Shown here in pieces: positions 18,259 to 26,060 of a stretch of DNA of 64,000 bases (position 1 is its first letter; every line of letters begins with the position of its first letter). Position numbers and translations under genes: made by a program. A model generated the notes under the pieces. The model ran no database searches, was not told where the DNA came from, and worked only from the letters and a program-made list of their open reading frames with translations. This stretch comes from Georgenia_A wangjunii (GTDB taxonomy: Bacteria > Actinomycetota > Actinomycetes > Actinomycetales > Actinomycetaceae): the NCBI RefSeq assembly GCF_036421915.1, contig NZ_JAZGOM010000004.1. The stretch is one strand, 5' to 3'.

Positions 18259-19233
18259 TTGCGCATCAAGGGTTCAGTCGTCGTCATCACCGGTGCGTCG
18301 AGCGGTGTCGGCCGCGCGACGGCGCTGAGGTTCGCCGGGAAGGGCGCGCACGTCGTGCTCGCCGCCCGACGACGCCCGGCGCTGGAGTCGCTCGCCGCGC
18401 AGTGCCGCGAGCACGGCGTCGAGGCGCTCGCCGTCCCCACCGACGTCACCGACGCCGATGCCGTCGACGCCCTGGCCCGCACCGCCGTCGAGCGGTTCGG
18501 CCGGATCGACGTCTGGGTGAACGACGCCGCGGTGGCCGTCTTCTCCCCCTTCCTCACCGTGCCGCTCGCGGACTTCCGCCGCGTGCTCGACGTCAACGTC
18601 ATGGGCTGCGTCCACGGCGCGCGGGCGGCGCTCAGCCAGATGCAGCGCCAGGGCGAGGGTGTCCTCATCAACGTCGCCTCCGTCGTCGGTGAGGTCCCGC
18701 AGCCCTACACGGCCGCGTACTCGGTCTCCAAGGCGGCCGTCCAGGCCCTCGGGGTGAGCCTGCGCTCGGAGCTCCTCCTCGACCGCGCCTCCGGCGTGGA
18801 CGTCGTCACGGTCCTCCCCGCGACGATCGACACACCGTTCTTCCGGCACGCCGCCAACTACACCGGCCGCGAGCCGGTCCCCATGCCGCCGCTCTACAGC
18901 CCCCAGCGCGTCGCACGGGCCATCGTCAAGGTTGCCCGGGCGCCGCGCCGGGAGGTCGTCGTCGGGCCTGCCGGGCGACAGTTCGCCCTCCAGCACAAGG
19001 TCGCGCCGGGCACGACCGACGCGATGATGGCCGTCCAGGTCGACCGGACCCAGCTCTCGCGCCACAACGCGGCGCCGCACACGACGGGCAACCTCTACAC
19101 GCCGTCGGCGGACCCCCGCGACGCGGAGGTCGAGGGCGGGTGGCACGGCCGGCGCCGGACGGCGCAACGCCGGCTCGCCGTCGTCGCGCTCACGGTCGGC
19201 GCGGGCCTCGTCGCGCGGCGGGCGCTGCGGTGA
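18259..19233 (+). CDS. Short-chain dehydrogenase/reductase with C-terminal membrane segment
   Basis: An SDR of about 324 residues. The NAD(P)-binding motif TGASSGVGRA opens the protein, VNDAAV follows in the usual place of NNAG, and the catalytic Ser and Tyr-x3-Lys are in NVASVVGEV and AAYSVSKAAV. After the 250-residue SDR core comes an extension ending in a hydrophobic segment (LAVVALTVGAGLVARRAL), so it may be membrane-tethered. TTG 18259 was chosen as start since homology begins at RIKGSVVVITG; an in-frame ATG at 18172 would add 29 unlikely residues. Substrate is unknown. Its stop overlaps the GH-GT fusion start (GTGA), which couples it to a surface-sugar gene. Confidence 0.85.
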   Translation: MRIKGSVVVITGASSGVGRATALRFAGKGAHVVLAARRRPALESLAAQCREHGVEALAVPTDVTDADAVDALARTAVERFGRIDVWVNDAAVAVFSPFLTVPLADFRRVLDVNVMGCVHGARAALSQMQRQGEGVLINVASVVGEVPQPYTAAYSVSKAAVQALGVSLRSELLLDRASGVDVVTVLPATIDTPFFRHAANYTGREPVPMPPLYSPQRVARAIVKVARAPRREVVVGPAGRQFALQHKVAPGTTDAMMAVQVDRTQLSRHNAAPHTTGNLYTPSADPRDAEVEGGWHGRRRTAQRRLAVVALTVGAGLVARRALR

Positions 19234-21773
19234 CGCTCGGCGCTCTGCCGCCCCGCGGACTGACCCTCCTCGCCGGGTTCGAGAGCACGTACGTGCCCGC
19301 CGCCGGCCTCGACGCCTTCGACCTCACCCGCCACGCCGAGACGTGGCGGGCCGACCTCGACGCCGTGCTCGGTGCCGGGGTGCGGCACCTGCGCTACCCG
19401 CTGCGCTGGCACCGCATCGAGCGTGAGCCGGGCGTCTACGACTGGCGCGAGGCCGACGCGGTCCTCGGTCACCTCCGCGACCGTGGCGCCGTGCCCGTCG
19501 TCGACCTCGTCCACCACACGAGCTACCCGGACTGGCTCTCCGACGGCTTCCGCGGTGCCGACTTCTCACCGGCCCTCGTGCGTTTCGCCGAGGCGGTGGC
19601 GACCCGGTACCCCTGGCTCCCGGCGTACACGCTGTTCAACGAGCCCTTCGCCACCCTGTTCCTCGCCGGGCACCAGGGCCTGTGGCCGCCCTACGACCGC
19701 GGCGACGCCGGGTTTGCCCGCCTCCTGCGGTCCGTGCTCCCCGGCCTCACCGAAGCCGCTGCGTGCTGGCGTGCGCTGCTCCCCCGTGCCCAGCACGTGT
19801 GGATCGACACCGCCGAGCACCACACGGGCGTCGGTCCCGGCGCGCCCTACGCCGTGGTGGCGAACGACCGCCGGCACGTCGCCCTCGACCTCGCGCTCGG
19901 TCACGACCTCTCCCTCGAGCGCCCGTACCTGCGCCGGCTCGTCGAGGCCGGCGGCGAGGCGCTCCTCGACCTCACCCCCCTCACTGTCGACGTCCTCGGG
20001 CTCGACTACTACGCCCACTCGGAGTGGTTCTACGACGAGGTCGGCGGCCACGCCCCCTCCCCCCGGCCCGTCGGCCTGGCCCGCGTCATCGAGCAGTACG
20101 GCGACCGGTACGGCCTGCCCATGATGGTGAGCGAGACGAACGTGCGCGGCCTGCCCTCCGACCGCGTGTCCTGGCTGCGCTACGTCCTCGAGCAGTACGA
20201 GACCGCGCTCGCCCGCGGGTACGACCTCCACGGCCTGTGCTGGTTCCCCCAGGTCAGCTCGTGCGACTGGGACACGCTCCTCGCCCTCGCGCGGGGCCGT
20301 GCCGACCCGGTCGGCATCGTCGACCTCGCCGACGACGGGACGCGCACCCGCACGATCTTCACCGAGGCGTGGGAGGCGGTCGCCGCCGGAGCCGGCTCGG
20401 CCGACCTCCCCGCCTACCGGTTCCAGCCGCCGTGCGACGGCCAGCTCGCCGGGATCGGCCCGGCGACCGCCCACTGGCCGTGGGAGGACCCCCCGCCCGA
20501 CGAGCTCGTCCCGCCGCTGCACGTGGCCGCCCCTACGACGGCGCCCCCGTCCCCCATCGCCCATGTCCACAAGGAGCAGCTCATGGAAGCGCCCAGCACG
20601 TGCCCCGACCTCGTCGTCCTCTCGCACCTGCGCTGGTCCTGGGTCTGGCAACGGCCGCAGCACCTCGTCTCGCGGCTCGCCGCCGCGCGCACCGCCGCCG
20701 GCGCGCGGACGTGGTTCGTCGAGGAGCCGCTGCCCGCCGACGTCGAGCGCCCGACCCTGCGCACCCAGGAGGTCGACGGCGTCACCCGCGTGTGGCTCGA
20801 GGTGCCGCCCAACGCCGAGGGCCCGGCGCAGCCGAGCTTCGACGACCCCCGCGCCCGTGACTACGCCGACCTCCTCGCCCCGGTCCTCGCCCGCGGCGGG
20901 ACCGGCGTCGGCACGCCCGCCCACGACGTGTGGCTGTACACCCCGATGGGCGTCGAGATCGCCCGCTCGCTCCGGCCCGGCCGCACCGTCTACGACGTCA
21001 TGGACGACCTCGCGTCCTTCCGCGACGCCCCGCGCGGCCTCGTCCTGCGCCAGCGCAACCTCGTGGCCCGCGCGGACGTCGTCTTCACCGGCGGCCGTTC
21101 GCTCCACCACTCCGTCCTCGCGCACCGGAGCGAGGGGGTGCACCTCTTCCCCAGCGGCGTCGAGGCGGACCACTACTCCGGCGCCCGGGCGCTGCGCCGG
21201 GACCACGAGCGCCCCGTGGCCGGGTACGTCGGCGTGCTCGACGAGCGCCTCGACCTCGGCCTCCTCGCCGACCTGGCCGCACGACTGCCGGACTGGACCC
21301 TGCGGATCGTCGGGCCCGTCGCCAAGATCGACCCGGCGAGCCTGCCCGCGGCGCCGAACATCGAGTACGCCGGGATGGTCGCGTACGAGGACCTGCCGTG
21401 CACGATGGCGGGCTTCGACGTCGCTCTCATGCCCTTCGCGCTCAACGAGGCGACACGCTCGATCAGCCCGACGAAGACGCTCGAGTACCTCGCGGCAGGG
21501 CTTCCGGTCGTCTCCACCCGGGTCCCCGACGTCGTCGCGGACTACGCGAGCGTCGTCCATCTCGCCGACGACGGCGCCTCCTTCGCCGCGGCGTGCCGGG
21601 AGGTCCTCACGCAGGACCGGTCCGAGCGCGACGCCCTCGTCGAGCCGATCCTCGCGCGCCAGGAGTGGGACCACATCGCCTGCGCGATGGCGGAGCTGCT
21701 CGACAGGGTCGGCGCGGCGGCTCAGGCTAGCGCTGCCGAAGCTCTCGCCGGTGAGAGCGAGGCGGCCGGGTGA
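19230..21773 (+). CDS. Fusion of GH1-like glycoside hydrolase and glycosyltransferase
   Basis: One uninterrupted 847-residue frame with two enzymes. Residues 1 to about 430 are a GH1-type TIM barrel: acid/base Glu138 in LFNEPFA and nucleophile Glu302 in MMVSETNVRG. Residues from about 455 on are a glycosyltransferase of the GT4/GT1-like class (LSHLRWSWVWQRPQHL, VFTGGRSLHHS, NIEYAGMVAYEDLP, ISPTKTLEYLAAGLPVVSTRVPDV). The linker is Pro/Ala rich. A ribosome binding site AAGGAG (20571-20576) precedes ATG 20583 (residue 452), so the GT half may also be made alone. GTG start 19230 overlaps the SDR stop. No signal peptide. Acceptor and product are unknown. Confidence 0.85.
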   Translation: MTLGALPPRGLTLLAGFESTYVPAAGLDAFDLTRHAETWRADLDAVLGAGVRHLRYPLRWHRIEREPGVYDWREADAVLGHLRDRGAVPVVDLVHHTSYPDWLSDGFRGADFSPALVRFAEAVATRYPWLPAYTLFNEPFATLFLAGHQGLWPPYDRGDAGFARLLRSVLPGLTEAAACWRALLPRAQHVWIDTAEHHTGVGPGAPYAVVANDRRHVALDLALGHDLSLERPYLRRLVEAGGEALLDLTPLTVDVLGLDYYAHSEWFYDEVGGHAPSPRPVGLARVIEQYGDRYGLPMMVSETNVRGLPSDRVSWLRYVLEQYETALARGYDLHGLCWFPQVSSCDWDTLLALARGRADPVGIVDLADDGTRTRTIFTEAWEAVAAGAGSADLPAYRFQPPCDGQLAGIGPATAHWPWEDPPPDELVPPLHVAAPTTAPPSPIAHVHKEQLMEAPSTCPDLVVLSHLRWSWVWQRPQHLVSRLAAARTAAGARTWFVEEPLPADVERPTLRTQEVDGVTRVWLEVPPNAEGPAQPSFDDPRARDYADLLAPVLARGGTGVGTPAHDVWLYTPMGVEIARSLRPGRTVYDVMDDLASFRDAPRGLVLRQRNLVARADVVFTGGRSLHHSVLAHRSEGVHLFPSGVEADHYSGARALRRDHERPVAGYVGVLDERLDLGLLADLAARLPDWTLRIVGPVAKIDPASLPAAPNIEYAGMVAYEDLPCTMAGFDVALMPFALNEATRSISPTKTLEYLAAGLPVVSTRVPDVVADYASVVHLADDGASFAAACREVLTQDRSERDALVEPILARQEWDHIACAMAELLDRVGAAAQASAAEALAGESEAAG
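20571..20585 (+). promoter_or_regulatory. Internal ribosome binding site and start codon in the GH-GT frame
   Basis: AAGGAG, six nucleotides, then ATG, in frame with the fusion and exactly at the beginning of the glycosyltransferase homology (MEAPSTCPDLVVLSHLRW). This is what a separate downstream gene would look like if the stop codon of the first were lost. Confidence 0.7.
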
Positions 21774-22075
21774 CGTCCTGGTCGGACGATGCCGGGCCCA
21801 CCGCGCTCGCCCGCGAGCTCGGGGAGGCCCACCGGCAAGGGGTCGGAGCGGCGACGGCAGGGCTGCAGGACGCCGCCCTCGGTGCGGTGCGGCTGAGCGG
21901 GGACGGCGTGCCGGTCCTCGCGGACGCCGCCGTGTCCTCGGCGACGCCGTTCCTGCGCGCACCGCTCCTCACCCGGATCTCCCGCGCGCGACTCCTCCAC
22001 ACGGCGTCCGCCGACGGGCTGTGCCCCGCGTGCGGGGTCTCGGCGCCGTGCGAGACCGTGCGCGCGCTCGGCTGA
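21770..22075 (+). CDS. Small protein with C-terminal CxxC motif, unknown function
   Basis: A 101-residue protein whose GTG start overlaps the stop of the GH-GT fusion (GTGA), which supports it as a real coupled gene. The body is Ala-rich and helical (ELGEAHRQGVGAATAGLQDAA) and the C-terminus has SADGLCPACGVSAPCETVRALG, a possible metal or redox site. I do not recognise a family. Being third in SDR-GH/GT-small protein order, it may assist the same pathway. The next gene begins 269 bp downstream behind its own promoter. Confidence 0.65.
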   Translation: MTSWSDDAGPTALARELGEAHRQGVGAATAGLQDAALGAVRLSGDGVPVLADAAVSSATPFLRAPLLTRISRARLLHTASADGLCPACGVSAPCETVRALG

Positions 22076-22264
22076 GGGTCCCGGACCGGTTGGCCGCCTC
22101 CACCGCGAGGCGGGCCGGCGTCGCGCCCCCGACCACGGGTGGATCCTCGCGCGAGGCGCGCTCGATTCGACGAGCGCGGCTTGCGGGGGACCTTGGCGAT
22201 CTGGAGACCCGAGCCCGGGCTCACGTGGGCCGCGGCGGTCAACCGGCGCCGGTCGTTGTCGTCG

Positions 22265-22294
22265 TTGACGCCGTCACTGTGACGCCAATAGGCT
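22265..22294 (+). promoter_or_regulatory. Promoter with palindrome in the spacer, upstream of alpha/beta hydrolase
   Basis: TTGACG (22265-22270), 18-nt spacer, TAGGCT (22289-22294). The spacer holds the palindrome CGTCACTGTGACG (22272-22284), a likely operator between -35 and -10. The expected start would give a leader of about 44 nt. Confidence 0.6.
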
Positions 22295-22344
22295 CCGAAT
22301 CTTCCCGCCTACTGGCCCCGGCCACCGATGATCCCGGAGCACCC

Positions 22345-24492
22345 ATGGCCCGCACCCGCACCCTTGCCGCGCTTGTCGCCGCGGCCGCCCTCACAGTCCC
22401 CACCGCCCTGCTCGGCTCGCCCGCCGTCGCCTCGCCAACCGAGCTCGAGCGGCGCCCGTCGCTGGCCACCGGCGAGACCGTCCCCGCACCCACCGTTACC
22501 GAGCCGGTGGCGAACACCAGCCCGGTCGGCGACCCGAGTCACGGCTACCCGTTCCTCGCCACCGACGTCGACCTGAGCGCTGCGGGGTACGTCGAGGAGG
22601 AGTTCCTCATCTCAGGGGAGGCGACCCGCTACGCCGCCGACGGGCTGACTGACGCCACGGTCACCAGCACCGGGCACCCCTACACCACGCGCATCGTCGT
22701 CCGCCGCCCCGTAGACGCGGCCACCTCCAACGGGGTCGTCCTCGCCGAGTGGATGAATGTCTCCAACGGGTGGGACCAGGAGGTCGACTGGTTCCAGACG
22801 CACGAGCACCTGATGCGCGAGGGCTACACATGGGTCGGCGTCTCCGCCCAACGCGCCGGCGTGCACTCGGAGACCGGCCTCAAGGCGTGGAGCCCGGAGC
22901 GCTACGGCGCACTCGACCTCACTGACGGCGGCACCATCGAGGACGACTCGCTGTCCTATGACGTGTTCAGCCAGGCCGTGAAGGCCCTGCGGGACCCGGC
23001 CGGGACCGACCCGCTCGGTCCGATCGACCCCGACTACGTCATCGCGACCGGCCACTCGCAGTCCGCAGGGCGGCTGCACACGTACTACAACAGCGTCCAG
23101 CCGTTGGCCGACGTGCTCGATGCGGTCGTCCTGCACGGCGGCGGTGGGCCGGTCCGCACCGATCTCGACACCCCGCTGTTCAAGCTCAACTCCGAGGGTG
23201 ACCTCGCGATCGACCTCCTCGATGCCGCTGTGCGCCAGCCGGACTCCGACACGGTGCGCACGTGGGAGGTCGCCGGCGCCTCGCACGGCGACTGGAAGCT
23301 CATCACCGACTACGGCCCGCTGCGGCTGCGTGACATCGGCACGCTGCCCGGCGGCCACCCGGGACTGCCGCAGACCTGCGATCTGCCCTCGCTCTCCCGG
23401 GTGCCCCAGCACCAGGTACAGGCCGCGGTGTACGACCACACCGTCGCCTGGGTCGCCCACGGCGTCCAGCCGCCGACAGCGGATCCGATCGAGCTCGACG
23501 ACGAGGGCCAGGTGGTCCGCGACGCCCTCGGCCTCGCCGAGGGCGGCATCCGCCTCGCCGCGGTGGAAGCGCCGGTGCGAGTCAACAGCGGCGTGAACAC
23601 CGGACCTGGTTTCTGCTTCCTCGACGGGAGCTCGGTGCCACTGCCCGAGGCCGTGCTCGCCGAGCTGTACCCGACAGTCGACACCTACGCCGGGGACGTC
23701 GCCGCCGCGACCGCCGATGCCGTCCAGCGCGGTTACGTGCCGATGAACGTCGCCGTCGACCAGGCGTGGTACTCCGACCTGGCTTACCTCGTGGGTGACC
23801 TGGCCGCTGAGGACCGCCTCCCCGGGCCGCTCGCGACCCGGCTCGCGTCCTGGGCCGAGCTGGCCGGGGTCGCCGCCGACAACGGCCAGCGCGACGAGGC
23901 CGTCCGGCAGCTCGAGCGCATCGCCGCCGAGATCGAGAGCTCGAGCGTCGACGCCGCCGCGCGCGCGGCGCTCCTGCGCCAGGCGGAAGCTGCCCTCGCG
24001 GTTCTTGGGGCGACCGACCCTGCCTACACCCCGGCGATCACGCTCGACGACGACGAGGTCCAGGCCGGCACGAGCGTTGGCGTGGTCCTCAGCGGCTTCA
24101 TGCCAGACGGGACGGTCGTCCTCACCCTCGACGGCACCGTCCTCGCCGAGGTGGAGGTCGACGACGAGGGCGCGGCCACCGCCGACGTCACCATCCCCGT
24201 GACGACGGCGGGCGGGCAGTTCGCGCTCACGGCGACGCAGGGCGCGCTGACGGTCAGCGCCCCGCTCACCGTGACCGCGGCACCGACGCCGACGCCGACG
24301 CCGACGGACACGATGTCCCCGACGCCGACGGGCACCGACTCACCCGCGCCGACCCCGGCACCCACGACCACCCCGCCCGGCGGGGGCGGGCTGCCGAGCA
24401 CCGGTGCTGAGGTCGGCGCGGCGCTCCTCGCCGCGCTGGTGCTCCTCGGGACGGGTGGGGTCCTCCTGGCCCGCCGCCGGGCCGGGGCCTGA
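22345..24492 (+). CDS. LPXTG-anchored alpha/beta-hydrolase domain protein
   Basis: A 715-residue surface protein. Order: signal peptide (about 1-30, TLAALVAAAALTVPTALLG), an alpha/beta-hydrolase domain of the large bacterial Abhydrolase_10 type with nucleophile Ser238 in GHSQSAGR and a likely His in AGASHGDW, a helical stretch (about 510-555), an Ig-like/beta domain (about 560-640), a Pro/Thr-rich wall spanner, and a sortase signal LPSTG at 683-687 followed by a hydrophobic helix and RRR. Substrate is unknown; an esterase is likely. The C-terminal third is nearly identical to that of the GH20 protein at 26-29 kb. ATG start 22345 is supported by the signal peptide and an upstream GGAG. Confidence 0.88.
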   Translation: MARTRTLAALVAAAALTVPTALLGSPAVASPTELERRPSLATGETVPAPTVTEPVANTSPVGDPSHGYPFLATDVDLSAAGYVEEEFLISGEATRYAADGLTDATVTSTGHPYTTRIVVRRPVDAATSNGVVLAEWMNVSNGWDQEVDWFQTHEHLMREGYTWVGVSAQRAGVHSETGLKAWSPERYGALDLTDGGTIEDDSLSYDVFSQAVKALRDPAGTDPLGPIDPDYVIATGHSQSAGRLHTYYNSVQPLADVLDAVVLHGGGGPVRTDLDTPLFKLNSEGDLAIDLLDAAVRQPDSDTVRTWEVAGASHGDWKLITDYGPLRLRDIGTLPGGHPGLPQTCDLPSLSRVPQHQVQAAVYDHTVAWVAHGVQPPTADPIELDDEGQVVRDALGLAEGGIRLAAVEAPVRVNSGVNTGPGFCFLDGSSVPLPEAVLAELYPTVDTYAGDVAAATADAVQRGYVPMNVAVDQAWYSDLAYLVGDLAAEDRLPGPLATRLASWAELAGVAADNGQRDEAVRQLERIAAEIESSSVDAAARAALLRQAEAALAVLGATDPAYTPAITLDDDEVQAGTSVGVVLSGFMPDGTVVLTLDGTVLAEVEVDDEGAATADVTIPVTTAGGQFALTATQGALTVSAPLTVTAAPTPTPTPTDTMSPTPTGTDSPAPTPAPTTTPPGGGGLPSTGAEVGAALLAALVLLGTGGVLLARRRAGA

Positions 24493-24503
24493 CCCAGCCG
24501 ACG

Positions 24504-24540
24504 ACGACGCCCCGGGTGGTCCGACCGCCCGGGGCGTCGT
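24504..24540 (+). terminator. Terminator after alpha/beta hydrolase gene
   Basis: Perfect 13-bp stem ACGACGCCCCGGG (24504-24516) and CCCGGGGCGTCGT (24528-24540), ending in TTCT. The same hairpin follows the GH20 gene at 29019-29055. Confidence 0.75.
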
Positions 24541-24623
24541 TCTGCCCAGCCACCCCCGGGACGCGTCACCGTCCGCCGCGCGTCAGGCGTCTCGCCGCGC
24601 GCGTCACAGTCTCGCTGGACGCG

Positions 24624-25122
24624 TCACCGTCCGGCGCTGCGTCGGGCCGAGACGAGGTGGAGCGGGTCTCCCGGGCCGAGACGCCGGCGGGTGACGACCT
24701 CGAACCCGGCCGTCGCGCACGCGCCGACGACGTCCGCCGGCCGCGGCAAGGCCATCGGCGGGTCCTGAGCGTGGAGGAGGACGTCGAAGTGACGGCTGAA
24801 CGGTGACTCGTCCGCCGTCGTCGTGACGACGACGAGGCGCCCGCCCGGCGCCAGCAGTTGGCGAGGGACGCGAGCAGCCTCCCCCGCTCCCCCCCGCGGG
24901 CCCGGGGCGACTCCACGAGCAGACGTCACAGGAGCGTTCCGTCCCCGCAGCCCACGTCGAGGAGACGCTCCGACGCCGCGGCATCGAGCTCGCGGACGAG
25001 GGCCGCCTCCGCGAGCGGGGCCATCGCGCTGGAGAGCCGGGCGATGACGTCCGCATGGTCGACGACGTCGGGCGGCCCGTCCCTCCCCGCAGCTGGTCGG
25101 CCATGCCGCGATACACGTCGCC
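24624..25122 (-). pseudogene. Decayed SAM-methyltransferase copy
   Basis: Remnant of the gene intact at 29064-30107. The C-terminal part is readable (GGRLVVVTTTADESPFSRHF through VTRRRLGPGDPLHLVSARR) in one frame, while the middle (VIARLSSAMAPL, LLDVGCGDGTLL) lies in another frame and hits a stop. About 220 bp that encode the region after the SAM-binding glycine motif are deleted, and homology stops near 25122, so the first 110 or so codons are missing. It sits between the surface hydrolase and DUF2231 genes and should not give a functional protein. Confidence 0.85.
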
Positions 25123-25152
25123 CTGAGCGGCGCCGTGCTGCGCGCGTGCGTC

Positions 25153-25758
25153 TCAGGCGTGCGCGGGCGGCTCCGGGGCGAAGGCGGCGTTGTGGGTGGA
25201 GACCTTCCGCGCGAGCGAGAGGTGGGACCCGAGGAACCCACCGGCGCCGACGACGACACCCGCGGCGAGACCGATCGCGACGCCCAGCCCGTGGTGGCCG
25301 CGGCGCCGGGCGAGCCACGAGCCGGTGTAGAGGCCGAGCGCCACCGAGTTGGCCGCCGCGTGCGCGACCCCCACGCGCTTGGCCCCGCCCTCGGTCGTCG
25401 CCCACTCCGCCCAGCCGGTCACCGCCGTCGGGACCGCCGCGAGCAGCCCGACGCCGACCAGCCGGCTGGCGGCCTCGCGCGAGCTCCCGGTGAGGTCGAG
25501 GATCGTCGCCGAGGTCCACGCGCCGATCGGCAGGTCCGTGAGGAGCGGGTGGAGGGCGTGCCCGAGCACCCGGCCGTGGAGCGCCCGACGGGCAGGCTCG
25601 CTCGCCACGAGCGCCTCGGCGACGGGCTCGAGGGCCTTGACCGCGGGGTCGAGGGCGTCGTTGTGCTCGAGGGCCAGCGCCGCCCGGACGAGCAGCGGCT
25701 CGCGACCTCCCCCGTGGCCGTCGTGGACGCGGGCGGGCTCGTGCGACGTCATCGCCAT
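25153..25758 (-). CDS. DUF2231 membrane protein
   Basis: A 201-residue membrane protein with about four hydrophobic segments and the DUF2231 signature (LGHALHPLLTDLPIGAWTSATILDL), followed by VGVGLLAAVPTAVTGWAEW and HAAANSVALGLYTGSWLARR. The short C-terminal tail has KVSTHNAAFAPEPPAHA. DUF2231 proteins are of unknown function and are often found near stress and redox genes. ATG start at 25758 has CGGAGG 5 nt upstream. It directly abuts the truncated methyltransferase remnant, whose 5' end it may have replaced. Confidence 0.85.
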   Translation of the reverse strand: MAMTSHEPARVHDGHGGGREPLLVRAALALEHNDALDPAVKALEPVAEALVASEPARRALHGRVLGHALHPLLTDLPIGAWTSATILDLTGSSREAASRLVGVGLLAAVPTAVTGWAEWATTEGGAKRVGVAHAAANSVALGLYTGSWLARRRGHHGLGVAIGLAAGVVVGAGGFLGSHLSLARKVSTHNAAFAPEPPAHA

Positions 25759-26060
25759 GGGGACCTCCGGGAGTGCGGGCGGGCTGGGTAAGAGGCAGCG
25801 TCGCCCAGTGACGTCGCAGACGCATCCGGAGGCCGGCGGCCGGGCGGCATGCGCGCCCGTGGCCGCCGGTGGTCGCGGTCTCAGCATTCCCGGGACTGAT
25901 CCGTTGCCCGGACCGCAACAACCCTTGACAGCGCGGAGGGGCAGTCGGATCCTGAGACCAGTCCTCGGTCGTGTGCTGCCCCCTCCTTCCCTCAGCGCAC
26001 CAGCCGATGACTCCGCGCGCTGCGCGCGGACGGGGGAACAGCAACGAAGGAGCATGCGTG
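25759..26060. other. Divergent intergenic region with possible GH20 promoter
   Basis: 302 bp between divergent DUF2231 and GH20 genes. On the plus strand TTGACA (25925-25930) with a 17-nt spacer and GATCCT (25948-25953) is a weak promoter candidate for the GH20 gene. Just upstream GTTGC and GCAAC form a short inverted repeat. No gene is seen. Confidence 0.4.

Larger units (their letters stand above)
24021..25122. repeat. Segmental duplication, copy A
   Basis: From 24021 this region repeats 28535-29759: the C-terminal domain, wall spanner and LPXTG end of the surface protein (same length in both, 471 bp to the stop, over 90% identical by eye in the first 350 bp), the terminator, and a minus-strand methyltransferase. 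Copy A has lost about 220 bp inside the methyltransferase and all of its 5' end. Confidence 0.85.
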
